Of a DNA stretch of 64,000 bases, positions 19,201-26,458 are shown piece after piece. The DNA comes from Amazonocrinis nigriterrae CENA67. GTDB taxonomy: Bacteria > Cyanobacteriota > Cyanobacteriia > Cyanobacteriales > Nostocaceae. How positions within the stretch are numbered: the first letter of the stretch is position 1; every line of letters begins with the position of its first letter. The translations under genes and the position numbers were made by a program. The stretch covers positions 16,442 to 80,441 of the forward strand of contig NZ_JAECZC010000020.1 in assembly GCF_016056305.1 (NCBI RefSeq). The letters run 5' to 3'. Below the pieces are notes generated by a model. It saw nothing but the letters and a program-made list of their open reading frames with translations. It had not been told where the DNA came from and did no database searches.

Positions 19201-19307
19201 ATTTGATTGAAGCCGCAGATCAAGCTCTTTACCAAGCCAAAGCACAGGGACGTAATCGTTCGTTTGTTAATGAAATCTCCATCTCAGCGCAAGATTCAGC
19301 TTTATGA
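16221..19307 (+). CDS. Multi-PAS/GAF diguanylate cyclase
   Basis: The 1028-residue protein has PAS-type domains at about 40-150, 155-270, 285-405, 415-540 and 545-670, a GAF at about 685-835 and a C-terminal GGDEF domain at about 855-1015. The active-site motif is GGEEF at residues 932-936. The inhibitory I-site RSTD lies at 923-926, exactly five residues before it, so an active, product-inhibited cyclase making c-di-GMP is predicted. The GAF resembles that of the kinase at 10575 but lacks the Cys-His pair and the DXCF motif (SDIYLEQLPVTAKLVVSIL), so bilin binding is not expected. There is no membrane segment or EAL domain. The ATG at 16221 lacks a clear ribosome-binding site. It ends the signalling island. 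Confidence 0.93.
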   Translation: MLLNHPKFKLGSIKKNLHKNYQESITTKTALPKHISVADLMAFERLQTPIWIYDIQKLQMWWANSAALHIWNAQSREELLSRNFSEVSESTRIRLQSHLHQFQQGKTIAENWTFYSQGKPVYVRCLCSGIEIKQGQIAMLVEGTVEVVNQIDQETLRSIEALRDTTLMISLYTMDGVPLMQNPATMRCYGDTLQPNSSTENAFLRHFVDPTVSQQAMEAIKLGHMFSIETQVFTNEGIRWHGMDIRCTRDPVTGNPMILVNEKDITKQQTALEEHQRAEEELRWRSALLSSMTETSLLGFFVVDNRTDEILYFNHRFCKIWGIEHLETQMRLGALKNNDIISECISLIADLPSFIESSKPLQSEENRSIVEDEILFVDGRTIRRFSSQIRDSQDQYFGRLYIFEDITSRKQIEAALKASEERWQYALEGNGDGVWDWNAQSNEVFFSRRWKEMLGFAEDEIGNTLSEWDQRVHIDDKPGVYHEIEKYFGGETQQYVSEHRVLCKDGTYKWILDRGKIFTRSEDGRPLRVLGTHTDITERKRMEEALRESEQRYRSVITAMAEGIVLQKTDGRITACNESAERILGLTADQMMGRTSIDPQWKAIHEDGSAFPGQTHPAIVTLRTGQPQFNVVMGVHKPDGRLTWISINSQPLFKPNESTPYAVVASFTDITARKQAQQTLQQQAQRERMIAAIAQHIRQSLDLNEILNTTVAEVRQFLQSDRVIIYRCNPDGSNAVVIESVAETWQPAENMEITDSHFVQTHRQCHQQPTIKANSDIYLEQLPVTAKLVVSILQGYRLWGLLVVEHSSTRREWQPWESELLQQLATQVAIAIQQSELYQQLQLANQELENIAMVDQLTQIANRRRFDHKLDCVWQYLLREQGCVSLLLCDIDYFKRYNDTYGHAAGDDCLRLVAQALQQTVKRSTDLAARYGGEEFVVILPNTNSDGAFQVAQEIHQAIQHLSIPHIASDVKPDVTLSIGIATVIPTSTMVPLHLIEAADQALYQAKAQGRNRSFVNEISISAQDSAL

Positions 19308-19418
19308 TTTTTTCCTCTGATATCTTGTACTATTCTCAATTAACGCTGTGGTGGGCACTGCCAACAACGTAAAAATCAAGATTTTAACGAAGCGTTTTAC
19401 GAATTCCCCTCCGGGTTC

Positions 19419-19461
19419 GGCAGTTACTCCACTTGGGGAAACCCCAAGTGGAGTAACTGCC
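19419..19461. terminator. Perfect 43-base palindrome between converging genes
   Basis: Two 20-base arms (left arm begins GGCAGTTACTCC, right arm ends GGAGTAACTGCC) separated by AAA form a perfect hairpin. It lies between the diguanylate cyclase gene and the oppositely oriented trmB, where it could end transcription from both sides, although no long T run follows. A degenerate relative is at about 8322-8363, so it is also a member of a repeat family. A short CACGAATTACGAATTA tandem run follows. Confidence 0.6.
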
Positions 19462-19482
19462 TCACGAATTACGAATTACGAA

Positions 19483-20133
19483 TTACGAATTATTCTCTAC
19501 CTTTTTAAATAAAGCACGATAAACAGGTTCACCCTTTTTTTGAGTATATACTTCCCGTTCTGTGGGGACTGGTAGCGGGTTTTCAGCCAACCATTCTTCT
19601 GTACCAAATCTTTGAAAAGCTGAGTGTGCAGCAAAGCGATCGCACATTTCCACGGCGATAAATTTCATATCTGATTGCAGAAAAACTTCCCCCCCAACTG
19701 CCAAATAATTAGCTAATTCTTCTACTAATTCTGGTTGCACTACCCGGCGTTTAGCGTGACGGGTTTTAAACCAAGGATCGGGAAATTGAATGGTAACGCG
19801 CTGTAAAGTTCCTGGAGGTAGGGAAGATAATAGCGATCGCAATGAGTTATTGACGTTGCAAAATAAATAGTGCAAATTTGTTAACCCCAATTCATCACGC
19901 AAATTATTCGCCTCAACTACCAAAGGTTCTCGAATTTCTAACCCCAGAAAATTCCAGTTGGGTTCTATCTTGGCCATACTTAACAAAAACTGTCCCCTAG
20001 CACAGCCGATATCTAGATGTAGCGGTTGGTTGAACTGGGCATAAACTTTTTCCCAGTCAAGAGGATTGGCTGGTGTTCCATACTTTTGAGCAAGTGGGTT
20101 AACGTGTTGACGAACTCGAATTTTATTACGCAT
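19483..20133 (-). CDS. trmB: tRNA (guanine-N7-)-methyltransferase
   Basis: SAM-dependent enzyme methylating G46 in the variable loop of tRNAs. SAM-binding [17 protein letters not shown], then [11 protein letters not shown], the TrmB-specific [16 protein letters not shown] and the C-terminal [22 protein letters not shown] are all visible. The open frame extends to an ATG at 20187. The internal ATG at 20133 is preferred because the protein then begins [18 protein letters not shown], the usual TrmB start in cyanobacteria, giving 216 residues; the extra 18 residues upstream look non-native. Monocistronic by context. Confidence 0.93.
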   Translation of the reverse strand: MRNKIRVRQHVNPLAQKYGTPANPLDWEKVYAQFNQPLHLDIGCARGQFLLSMAKIEPNWNFLGLEIREPLVVEANNLRDELGLTNLHYLFCNVNNSLRSLLSSLPPGTLQRVTIQFPDPWFKTRHAKRRVVQPELVEELANYLAVGGEVFLQSDMKFIAVEMCDRFAAHSAFQRFGTEEWLAENPLPVPTEREVYTQKKGEPVYRALFKKVENNS

Positions 20134-20221
20134 GGCTACTTCAAAGGGCAAGATTTTGATGCTATCTAGGAACAAGTTGAGCGTCAACTATCACCGCAGC
20201 AGTGGGAGGAACTTTAAAGAA

Positions 20222-20300
20222 GATCCAAGTTGCTAATTACTCTTTTGAGCGATCGCTTGGGGACAGCTAAGCAATAAAATTCCCTCCAATCAGAAAAAAA
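20222..20300. repeat. Left copy of a direct repeat flanking the type-2 NADH dehydrogenase gene
   Basis: The segment with ATCCAAGTTGCTAATTA, a central GCGATCGC and TAAGCAATAAAAT...CCAATCAG recurs in the same order and orientation at 21976-22050, with spacing nearly preserved. The two copies bracket the dehydrogenase gene. Identity is highest at the ends and lower in the middle. Confidence 0.65.
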
Positions 20301-20306
20301 GGAGGG
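20270..20306 (-). terminator. Probable rho-independent terminator for the NAD(P)H dehydrogenase gene
   Basis: On the minus strand the stem CCCTCC (20301-20306) pairs with GGAGGG (20282-20287) and is followed by the T-rich AATTTTATT. It lies about 180 bases downstream of the dehydrogenase stop codon. It overlaps the left copy of the direct repeat that flanks that gene. Confidence 0.55.
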
Positions 20307-20484
20307 CTTAAACCAAATAATTGCTATATATGCTATCACAGACGAACTGTTGAAGGCGATCGAGATGTTCAATAGCTGACTTGGATATTGTCAGTGATAC
20401 AGTAGGTTGCAACAATTTTGTTAATCATTGTTTCCCTTGGAGCTTTCCTTTGCAGGGGATTTCACTCTATTTCCTCCTTTAAAG

Positions 20485-21819
20485 CTAATTAGCAATTTGG
20501 GTTATATTGTTAACAGTTTTTGCTTCTACATAAGCTTCTCGACCTGTAATCAATCTAGAGCGACGATTACGAGTGATATAATTCCATGCCCACTGGAATA
20601 CTACTAGTAATTTAGTGTCAAACTCGATTAAGAAGTAGATATGAACTATTAGCCAAAATACCCAAGCCAGGAAACCTGTAAGTTTGAGAAAGCCTAAATC
20701 TACAATAGCTAAATTTTGCCCAATCATCGCCAAACTACCTACATGGTTGTAATGAAATGCTGGCAAAGTTTGACCCTGAAGACGTTTTTGAATGAGTTTA
20801 GCTACATACTCTCCTTGTTGTTTGGCTACGGGTGCAACGCCAGGTAAAGGTTTACCATCTTGATGAGAGAAGTTGCCTAAATCTCCTACTACAAAAATGT
20901 TTTTATAACCTTTGATAGTCAAGTCTGGTTCTACAATCACACGTCCAGAGCGATCGCACTCTACACCTGTACGTTCTGCTAGGACTTTCGCCATTGGGGA
21001 ACCCTGAACACCTGCTGCCCACAATATAGTTCTTGAAGCAATTGCTGTCACTTCATCGCCTTGCTTGAAAGTGACTATATTATTTTCAATATTTGTCACT
21101 CTGGTGTTAGTTTGGATAATCACACCCAGCTTTTGCAAAGATTGTGCTGCTACTTCCGATAAATCTGGTGAAATGTGTGGGAGGACACGATCGGCCCCTT
21201 GTAATAGTAAAATTTTCGCTTCTGAAGTATCGATGTTGCGGAAATCTTCTTTGAGAGTTTTGTATGCCAACTCAGCGATCGCACCTGCTAATTCTACTCC
21301 TGTAGGGCCGCCACCCACAATCACAAAAGTCAACAAAGCACGGCGTTTTTCGAGATCGGTTTCTTTTTCTGCTGCTTCAAATGCTGAAAATATCCGGCGG
21401 CGCATTTCTATGGCATCTTCAACAGTTTTTAAGCCAGGAGCTAAATCTTTCCAGTTATCCTTACCAAAGTAGGAATGGTTAGCACCTGTGGCGACAATTA
21501 ATGTATCGTAAGGTATTACTTTATCGCCCATGATCACTTGTTGTGCTTTGGGATCGATATCATTTACTTCTCCCAGCAACACTTGGGTATTCTTACTTTT
21601 ACTGAATACAGCTCGCAATGGTGAGGAAATATCAGCAGGTGATAACGTACCTGTCGCAACTTGATATAAAAGTGGCTGAAATAGGTGGAAGTTACGTTTA
21701 TCAATAAGAGTAACATTCACATTCGCTTTTGCAAGATGCTTTGCTGTATAGAGTCCGCCAAAGCCTCCACCAATGATTACAACCTGATGTCGTCCATTAT
21801 TGTCAAGTGCAACTGCCAT
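20485..21819 (-). CDS. Type-2 NAD(P)H dehydrogenase (NDH-2)
   Basis: The 444-residue flavoprotein oxidises NAD(P)H and reduces quinone without proton pumping. It has the N-terminal FAD dinucleotide fold VVIIGGGFGGLYTAKHLA, then FHLFQPLLYQVATG, the NAD(P)H-binding fold FVIVGGGPTGVELAGAIAEL (about 165-185), the FAD-contact NIFVVGDLG and the quinone-site-like GVAPVAKQQGEYVA. A hydrophobic C-terminal stretch (about 368-395, LTGFLAWVFWLIVHIYFLIEF) indicates membrane attachment. The ATG at 21819 follows AGAAGGAAA on the minus strand. Cyanobacteria carry several Ndb paralogues; which one this is cannot be decided here. It is flanked by direct repeats. Confidence 0.94.
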   Translation of the reverse strand: MAVALDNNGRHQVVIIGGGFGGLYTAKHLAKANVNVTLIDKRNFHLFQPLLYQVATGTLSPADISSPLRAVFSKSKNTQVLLGEVNDIDPKAQQVIMGDKVIPYDTLIVATGANHSYFGKDNWKDLAPGLKTVEDAIEMRRRIFSAFEAAEKETDLEKRRALLTFVIVGGGPTGVELAGAIAELAYKTLKEDFRNIDTSEAKILLLQGADRVLPHISPDLSEVAAQSLQKLGVIIQTNTRVTNIENNIVTFKQGDEVTAIASRTILWAAGVQGSPMAKVLAERTGVECDRSGRVIVEPDLTIKGYKNIFVVGDLGNFSHQDGKPLPGVAPVAKQQGEYVAKLIQKRLQGQTLPAFHYNHVGSLAMIGQNLAIVDLGFLKLTGFLAWVFWLIVHIYFLIEFDTKLLVVFQWAWNYITRNRRSRLITGREAYVEAKTVNNITQIAN

Positions 21820-22230
21820 ACGAAATATTTCCTTCTGTTAAGAGAGTTGTAATTTTTCTTAACAAAAGTTTTAACAGCATGATGATGTGGGTTGCCGTTA
21901 ATTTGGAACAATTTAAAAAATAATAAAAGTATCAAAGTTAGCAATTTGTCATTATTAAAAGTGAAAAGTTTATGCATCCAAGTTGCTAGTTATGGAAGAG
22001 TGCGATCGCAGCGAATCACTTAAGCAATAAAATACCCAATCAGGAAAATTACGCTATGGTAATACTCACTGCTTTAACCTTTGGGGCTAGGACTTGTCCT
22101 AAAAATTGTTACACTCATAGTCCACTTGAACAAAACTAGATTGATTGATAAAGATGTGAGATTTTGTATCTCTAAAACTAGTTATACTTAGAATTGAAAC
22201 CTGAAAGCCAATTTCTGCAAGCATAGTACA
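21820..22230. other. Divergent intergenic region; holds the right copy of the direct repeat (21976-22050)
   Basis: The spacer separates the leftward dehydrogenase from the rightward ParA-like gene. Bases 21976-22050 repeat the block at 20222-20300 (ATCCAAGTTGCTA, then GCGATCGC, then TAAGCAATAAAAT and CAATCAGGAAAA). Upstream of ParA (22130-22230) it is AT-rich and presumably carries the promoter. No clear Shine-Dalgarno sequence precedes the ATG at 22231. Confidence 0.6.
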
Positions 22231-23298
22231 ATGGTTCAAAAAATTGCCTTGTTTAATCACAAAGGTGGAGTTAGCAAAACAACAACCACATTTAATTTAG
22301 GATGGATGCTGGCCTCAAAAGGTAAGAGAGTCATCCTTGTGGATACTGACCCACAATGTAATCTCACAGGGATGGTTCTGGGAGACGAAACAGAGGATGA
22401 TGAGGCAAGATTAGAAAATATATATAATACAACATCGAACATTAAAACGGGTTTAGCTCCTGCTTTTGAGTCACAACCGAGAGCTATTGAGGCTATAGAT
22501 TGTATCCCCGTACAAGGTCGAGATGGGTTATTTTTATTGCCTGGTAATGTTGGATTTGCTGAATACGAAGTGACATTAGGTATTGCTCAGGAATTAAGTG
22601 GTTCAATTCAAGCCCTTAAAAACATACCAGGTTCCATCACTGATTTATTTGAGAAAACAGCTACTAAATTTAATGCAGACTATATCTTAATTGATATGAG
22701 TCCAAGTTTAGGCTCAATAAATCAGAATTTATTAATGACAAGCGACTTTTTTCTTGTTCCAACCACTGCTGATTTCTTCTCAGTAATGGCAATAGATTCT
22801 TTAGCTAAAGTTCTACCAAGATGGTACGCTTGGGCTAAAACAGCAAGTTCTCTGCCAATTCTGAAAGATGCTGCTTATCCATTTCCTAATGTTACGTTAC
22901 GTTTTTTAGGAATTATTGTGCAAAATTATCGAATTATACGTGGAAAAGAGACTGCTGCTTTTCAAACATGGATTCAGAAAGTTGAGGAAGCTGTTTCTAA
23001 TAAATTAGTTCCTATCTTACGCCATAATAATATGATGCTACCTGCAATAGTCTACACTGAACAGGGAATTAACGGTAGCTTAACTCTGACAAAAATCTCA
23101 AATTTTAATAGTCTAATTGCCTTATCTCAGGAACACCGAACCCCAGTTTATGACCTCACACCTGAGCAATTGAGGCAAACAGGAATAGTATTAGAAAGGA
23201 ACCAAAAGAAACAAGATGAATTTAGGAAAACTTTTTCAGACTTAGCAGACAAGATTATTGCATTAACTTCTACCTCTAATTATGCAGTCAGCGCTTGA
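22231..23298 (+). CDS. ParA/MinD-like P-loop ATPase
   Basis: The 355-residue protein has the deviant Walker A motif KGGVSKTT (residues 11-18) with the signature lysine of ParA-type ATPases. A Walker A' VILVDTDPQCNLTG (about 34-47) and Walker B region YILIDMSPSLGSINQN (about 151-166) follow. It is not next to a ParB gene, a plasmid origin or Soj/Spo0J genes. Its stop overlaps the start of the HEPN gene by 17 bases, so the two are translationally coupled. ParA-like ATPases form nucleotide-dependent sandwich dimers. In this pairing the ATPase could sense a trigger or control the HEPN nuclease, which is inference. The C-terminal part (about 255-355) has no motif I recognise. Confidence 0.88.
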   Translation: MVQKIALFNHKGGVSKTTTTFNLGWMLASKGKRVILVDTDPQCNLTGMVLGDETEDDEARLENIYNTTSNIKTGLAPAFESQPRAIEAIDCIPVQGRDGLFLLPGNVGFAEYEVTLGIAQELSGSIQALKNIPGSITDLFEKTATKFNADYILIDMSPSLGSINQNLLMTSDFFLVPTTADFFSVMAIDSLAKVLPRWYAWAKTASSLPILKDAAYPFPNVTLRFLGIIVQNYRIIRGKETAAFQTWIQKVEEAVSNKLVPILRHNNMMLPAIVYTEQGINGSLTLTKISNFNSLIALSQEHRTPVYDLTPEQLRQTGIVLERNQKKQDEFRKTFSDLADKIIALTSTSNYAVSA

Positions 23299-24034
23299 CC
23301 AATTTCGTATTAGTATTGGTCGCGTTCGAGACCTCATTGCTCTTCACAATTCTATCAAAGTTCAAGCTACAAGTGCTTTGGATGTGTCAGATATTTTAAG
23401 AGCTTCTTTAGTGCTAGCTGTGAGTGCTTTAGACTATTACATTCACGAAGTTGTTACACTGGGGATGCTAGAAATTCATTGCGGTCAACGTCCTGAACCC
23501 AGCCCTCCAGCAAATACTACTCAATCAGCTTTTTCCCGCTTTCAAATTTCGTTAAGTGCTGCCCGTCAAGAGCGGATAACGGCCATAGATATTGCATCTT
23601 GGTTAGAAAACGAGATTCAACAGAATTACGGCTCCACATTTATACAGCAGTCTCATACAATCTCGTCTTTAATTCCAGCAATATCAAGTAGTATAGCGAA
23701 TAAGCTGAATAATAATGTTTCTTGGCTAGAAAATGAAATCCGAGAAACTCTTAGTTATAAAAGCTTTCAACAACCAGATAAGATAGCTGATGCAATTAGA
23801 TTGATATCAGATAAGAAATTATGGGACGAGGTTGCTGTTAAAATAGGTAGACCAACAAAAGATATCAAACAACAACTGAGCTTAATTGTTGATCGGAGAA
23901 ATAAAATTGCTCACGAAGCTGATATCGATCCAACCTTTAATATAGGAAATCGATGGAATATTGATGAGTTATTGGTTAATGATGCAGTTGACTTTCTTAA
24001 GCAAGTTGTTGAAAGTATTCATCAAATCTTGTAG
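23282..24034 (+). CDS. HEPN-domain protein (RiboL-PSP-HEPN-like), probable RNase toxin or effector
   Basis: The 250-residue all-helical protein has an N-terminal helix pair (ILRASLVLAVSALDYYIHEVV) and a C-terminal DRRNKIAHEADIDP. The latter carries the R-x4-H motif (R-N-K-I-A-H) that forms the RNase active site in HEPN proteins. The region between contains a repeated unit: SWLENEIQQNYGSTF (about residue 107) and SWLENEIRETLSYKSF (about 155), about 48 residues apart, which looks like an internal duplication. The ATG at 23282 lies inside the ParA gene in a different frame (17-base overlap). An RNase-based toxin or abortive-infection effector is suggested by the family; the HEPN subfamily assignment is by eye. 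A hairpin follows at 24079. Confidence 0.75.
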   Translation: MQSALDQFRISIGRVRDLIALHNSIKVQATSALDVSDILRASLVLAVSALDYYIHEVVTLGMLEIHCGQRPEPSPPANTTQSAFSRFQISLSAARQERITAIDIASWLENEIQQNYGSTFIQQSHTISSLIPAISSSIANKLNNNVSWLENEIRETLSYKSFQQPDKIADAIRLISDKKLWDEVAVKIGRPTKDIKQQLSLIVDRRNKIAHEADIDPTFNIGNRWNIDELLVNDAVDFLKQVVESIHQIL

Positions 24035-24078
24035 CTTAATTATCTATGTTACTTGTAACTTGGTGAGGAGCAGATTAT

Positions 24079-24109
24079 GGTAAGGGCACAACAATGTTGT
24101 ACCCTTACC
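24079..24109. repeat. Hairpin/palindromic repeat downstream of the HEPN gene
   Basis: GGTAAGGGCACAACA and TGTTGTACCCTTACC are inverted around one base, with one mismatch. It resembles the short GTAGGGGCACA-type palindromes dispersed in cyanobacterial genomes. It could stop transcription from the ParA-HEPN operon, but no T run follows. Confidence 0.5.
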
Positions 24110-24170
24110 CATGTATGCGATAAGATTGCTCTGTTGCTTGACTCCTGAATCTTTTGGTCAAATAATCAAA

Positions 24171-25118
24171 ATGCCAGAACTTTACCCGCCCATCGCACCC
24201 TACCTAGAAGGTAGCTTACAAGTTTCTGATCTGCACACAATTCATTATGAAGAGTCTGGCAATCCACAAGGTAAACCGATTGTTTTGTTGCATGGCGGGC
24301 CTGGTGGTGGTTGTTTACCTATTTATCGGCAGTACTTCAACCCAGAAAAATGGCGATTAGTCATGTTTGACCAACGCGGTTGTGGTCGAAGTACACCCCA
24401 TGCAGAACTACGAGAAAACACAACTTGGGATTTAGTTAATGATATAGAAAAACTGCGTCAACATTTAAATATTGAAAAGTGGGTAGTCTTTGGTGGTAGT
24501 TGGGGAAGTACTCTGTCATTAGCTTACAGTCAAACTCACCCCTCTCGCTGCACAGGGTTAATTCTGCGTGGCATTTTCATGTTGAGACAAAAAGAATTGC
24601 GTTGGTTTTATCAAGAAGGTGCTAGCTATATCTTTCCCGATGCTTGGTCAGAATATGTGAAACCAATTCCCATAGAAGAACGTGATGATATGCTCACAGC
24701 TTATTATCAGCGTTTAACTAGTGCAGATGCTCAAATTCGATTAGAATGTGCCCGTGCTTGGTCAATTTGGGAAGGTAGCACCAGTAAGTTATTTCCAGAC
24801 CTAGAACTAATGCAAAAGTTTGGTAATCATCAGTTTGCCACAGCTTTTGCTCGTATTGAATGCCATTATTTCATCAACAAGGGATTTTTTGAAACAGAAG
24901 ACCAATTGTTATTAAATGTTGACCGCATTCGCCACATTCCAGCTGTGATTGTACAGGGTCGTTATGATGTGGTTTGTCCGATGATATCAGCTTGGGAATT
25001 ACATTGTGCCTGGCCAGAAGCAGAATTTATTGTTATTGGTGATGCTGGACATTCGATGATGGAACCAGGAATTTGTAGTGCTTTGATTGCAGCAACAGAT
25101 AAGTTTGCAGACTTATAA
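24171..25118 (+). CDS. pip: Proline iminopeptidase
   Basis: Serine peptidase of the alpha/beta-hydrolase fold (S33) that removes N-terminal proline from peptides. Visible are the oxyanion loop LLHGGPGGG, FDQRGCGRSTPHA, the nucleophile elbow GGSWGSTLSLAYSQTHP, RGIFMLR, the acid region VQGRYDVVCP and the histidine in GDAGHSMMEPG. The open frame reaches an ATG at 24111, inside the upstream hairpin region. The ATG at 24171 gives MPELYPPIAPYLEGSL, the normal family start, and 315 residues. It stands alone on the plus strand. Confidence 0.93.
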   Translation: MPELYPPIAPYLEGSLQVSDLHTIHYEESGNPQGKPIVLLHGGPGGGCLPIYRQYFNPEKWRLVMFDQRGCGRSTPHAELRENTTWDLVNDIEKLRQHLNIEKWVVFGGSWGSTLSLAYSQTHPSRCTGLILRGIFMLRQKELRWFYQEGASYIFPDAWSEYVKPIPIEERDDMLTAYYQRLTSADAQIRLECARAWSIWEGSTSKLFPDLELMQKFGNHQFATAFARIECHYFINKGFFETEDQLLLNVDRIRHIPAVIVQGRYDVVCPMISAWELHCAWPEAEFIVIGDAGHSMMEPGICSALIAATDKFADL

Positions 25119-25191
25119 CAAAATATGGGAATTGGGAATGGGGAATTGGGCATTAGTCGTTTTTCTCTGCTTGCTCCCTATTCCCTATTTC

Positions 25192-26211
25192 CTATTCCCT
25201 ACTCCCTAAATTAGCCCAAGCACCGAGAAATGCGGCAATGCCTAGCGCTGCTAAAGCGATCGCTCCCCTCTTAATGGACGGATTCAAATCTATCGCATCT
25301 AAGAAACTTGGGATTGTCAGTTTTCCAAAGTCTCCCTCTACTCTGTCATAGCCTGAAATCGGCGTAAAAACATTATTTGGGTCGTCTTCTGATTTTGCCT
25401 GGGCAGTATACTGTCCAGTAAAACCGACAACCTGTAACAGTGAATCTGTTAGAGGTGGCGAAATGCGTTGCAGCAAATCTAATAGTTTACCTGCATCCCC
25501 CACAACATAATCCCGTGTTGGGTGTTCGGCAGCGTAGAGAATTGCATCGGCTACAAGGCTGGCTGAGTAATACGGTGGAATGCCCGACGGTTTAACGCCT
25601 ATCTTGGTGCCAACTTTATTGTAGTAAGGTGTGTTAATTGTTGAAGGCAATATTGACGTAACGCTAATGGGCCATTTTTCGTATTGCAACTCCACGCGCA
25701 GCGCGTCCAAGAATCCTTCTAAACCATGTTTGGCAGCAGAATAAGGACTTTGCAGCGGTAAACTGCGCCTACCCTCCATTGAGGAAATGAGAATTAGCGC
25801 TCCTCGTCCCTCTTGTTTGAGATAAGGAAGTGCTGCCATGACACCATACACTTGTCCCATCAAGGTGACATCAACAACTTGCTTAAACTCCTCCGGTGTA
25901 ATTTTCTCGAAGGGAGCAATTATACCTGTAGCGGCAGCATTAACCCAAGTATCCAATCGTCCATATTTTGCTACAGCTTGATCTGCGATCGCCTTGACTT
26001 GCTGAAAATCACTCACATCGGCAACAACATACACTGCCTCACCACCCAAGGCTTGAATCTCTTCAACCAAAGACTTCAAACCTGGTTCACTGCGTGCAGC
26101 AACTACTACTTTGGCACGGCGTTGGGCAAACTTCAGCGCTGTGTCCCTGCCGATACCGCTAGAAGCGCCAACAATGACGACTACCTGCTGATGAATTGGT
26201 TTTAACTGCAT
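25192..26211 (-). CDS. Short-chain dehydrogenase/reductase with C-terminal membrane segment
   Basis: The 339-residue classical SDR has the cofactor-binding VIVGASSGIGRDTALKFA, the VNAAATG (NNAG-like) motif, a catalytic Ser in LISSMEG and Y-x3-K in SPYSAAKHG. The Rossmann domain covers about 5-240. A further stretch leads to a C-terminal hydrophobic helix (about 317-335, AIALAALGIAAFLGAWANLG) that probably anchors it to a membrane. The arginine (VVAARSE) after the second strand suggests NADP(H) preference. The substrate is unknown. The 3' end abuts a GGGAATTGGGAAT-type repeat at 25125-25204. Confidence 0.9.
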   Translation of the reverse strand: MQLKPIHQQVVVIVGASSGIGRDTALKFAQRRAKVVVAARSEPGLKSLVEEIQALGGEAVYVVADVSDFQQVKAIADQAVAKYGRLDTWVNAAATGIIAPFEKITPEEFKQVVDVTLMGQVYGVMAALPYLKQEGRGALILISSMEGRRSLPLQSPYSAAKHGLEGFLDALRVELQYEKWPISVTSILPSTINTPYYNKVGTKIGVKPSGIPPYYSASLVADAILYAAEHPTRDYVVGDAGKLLDLLQRISPPLTDSLLQVVGFTGQYTAQAKSEDDPNNVFTPISGYDRVEGDFGKLTIPSFLDAIDLNPSIKRGAIALAALGIAAFLGAWANLGSRE

Positions 26212-26360
26212 ATTAAGTCATCCCTAACCTCTTCTTCTATGTAAAGTTTTATAAAAGGTAGGTGCATCCTTCGTAAGACTTATGCATGGGGTAGAGAAGT
26301 TTGTGAAGCAGGGATGGGGGATGCGTTTGCCCTGAGGGGGATGAGGGGATGAGGGAGAAA

Positions 26361-26458
26361 TAACTCCTAACTCCTAACTCCTAACTCCTAACTCCTAACT
26401 CCTAACTCCTAACTCCTAACTCCTAACTCCTAACTCCTAACTCCTAACTCTTAACTCT
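26361..26458. repeat. CTAACTC heptamer array overlapping the end of ppgK
   Basis: Twelve perfect TAACTCC units run from 26361 to 26444, followed by two TAACTCT variants. The last units extend into the 3' end of the glucokinase gene, so its stop codon (26451-26453, minus strand) and the preceding Val-Lys-Ser codons lie in repeat sequence. Confidence 0.92.

Noticed and set aside
22231-23298. Plasmid partition locus (parA)
   Set aside because: There is no parB, no centromere-like iterons and no replication gene, and the downstream partner is HEPN-like.
26361-26458. Possible CRISPR array
   Set aside because: Units are 7 bases in tandem with no spacers; it is a heptamer tandem repeat.
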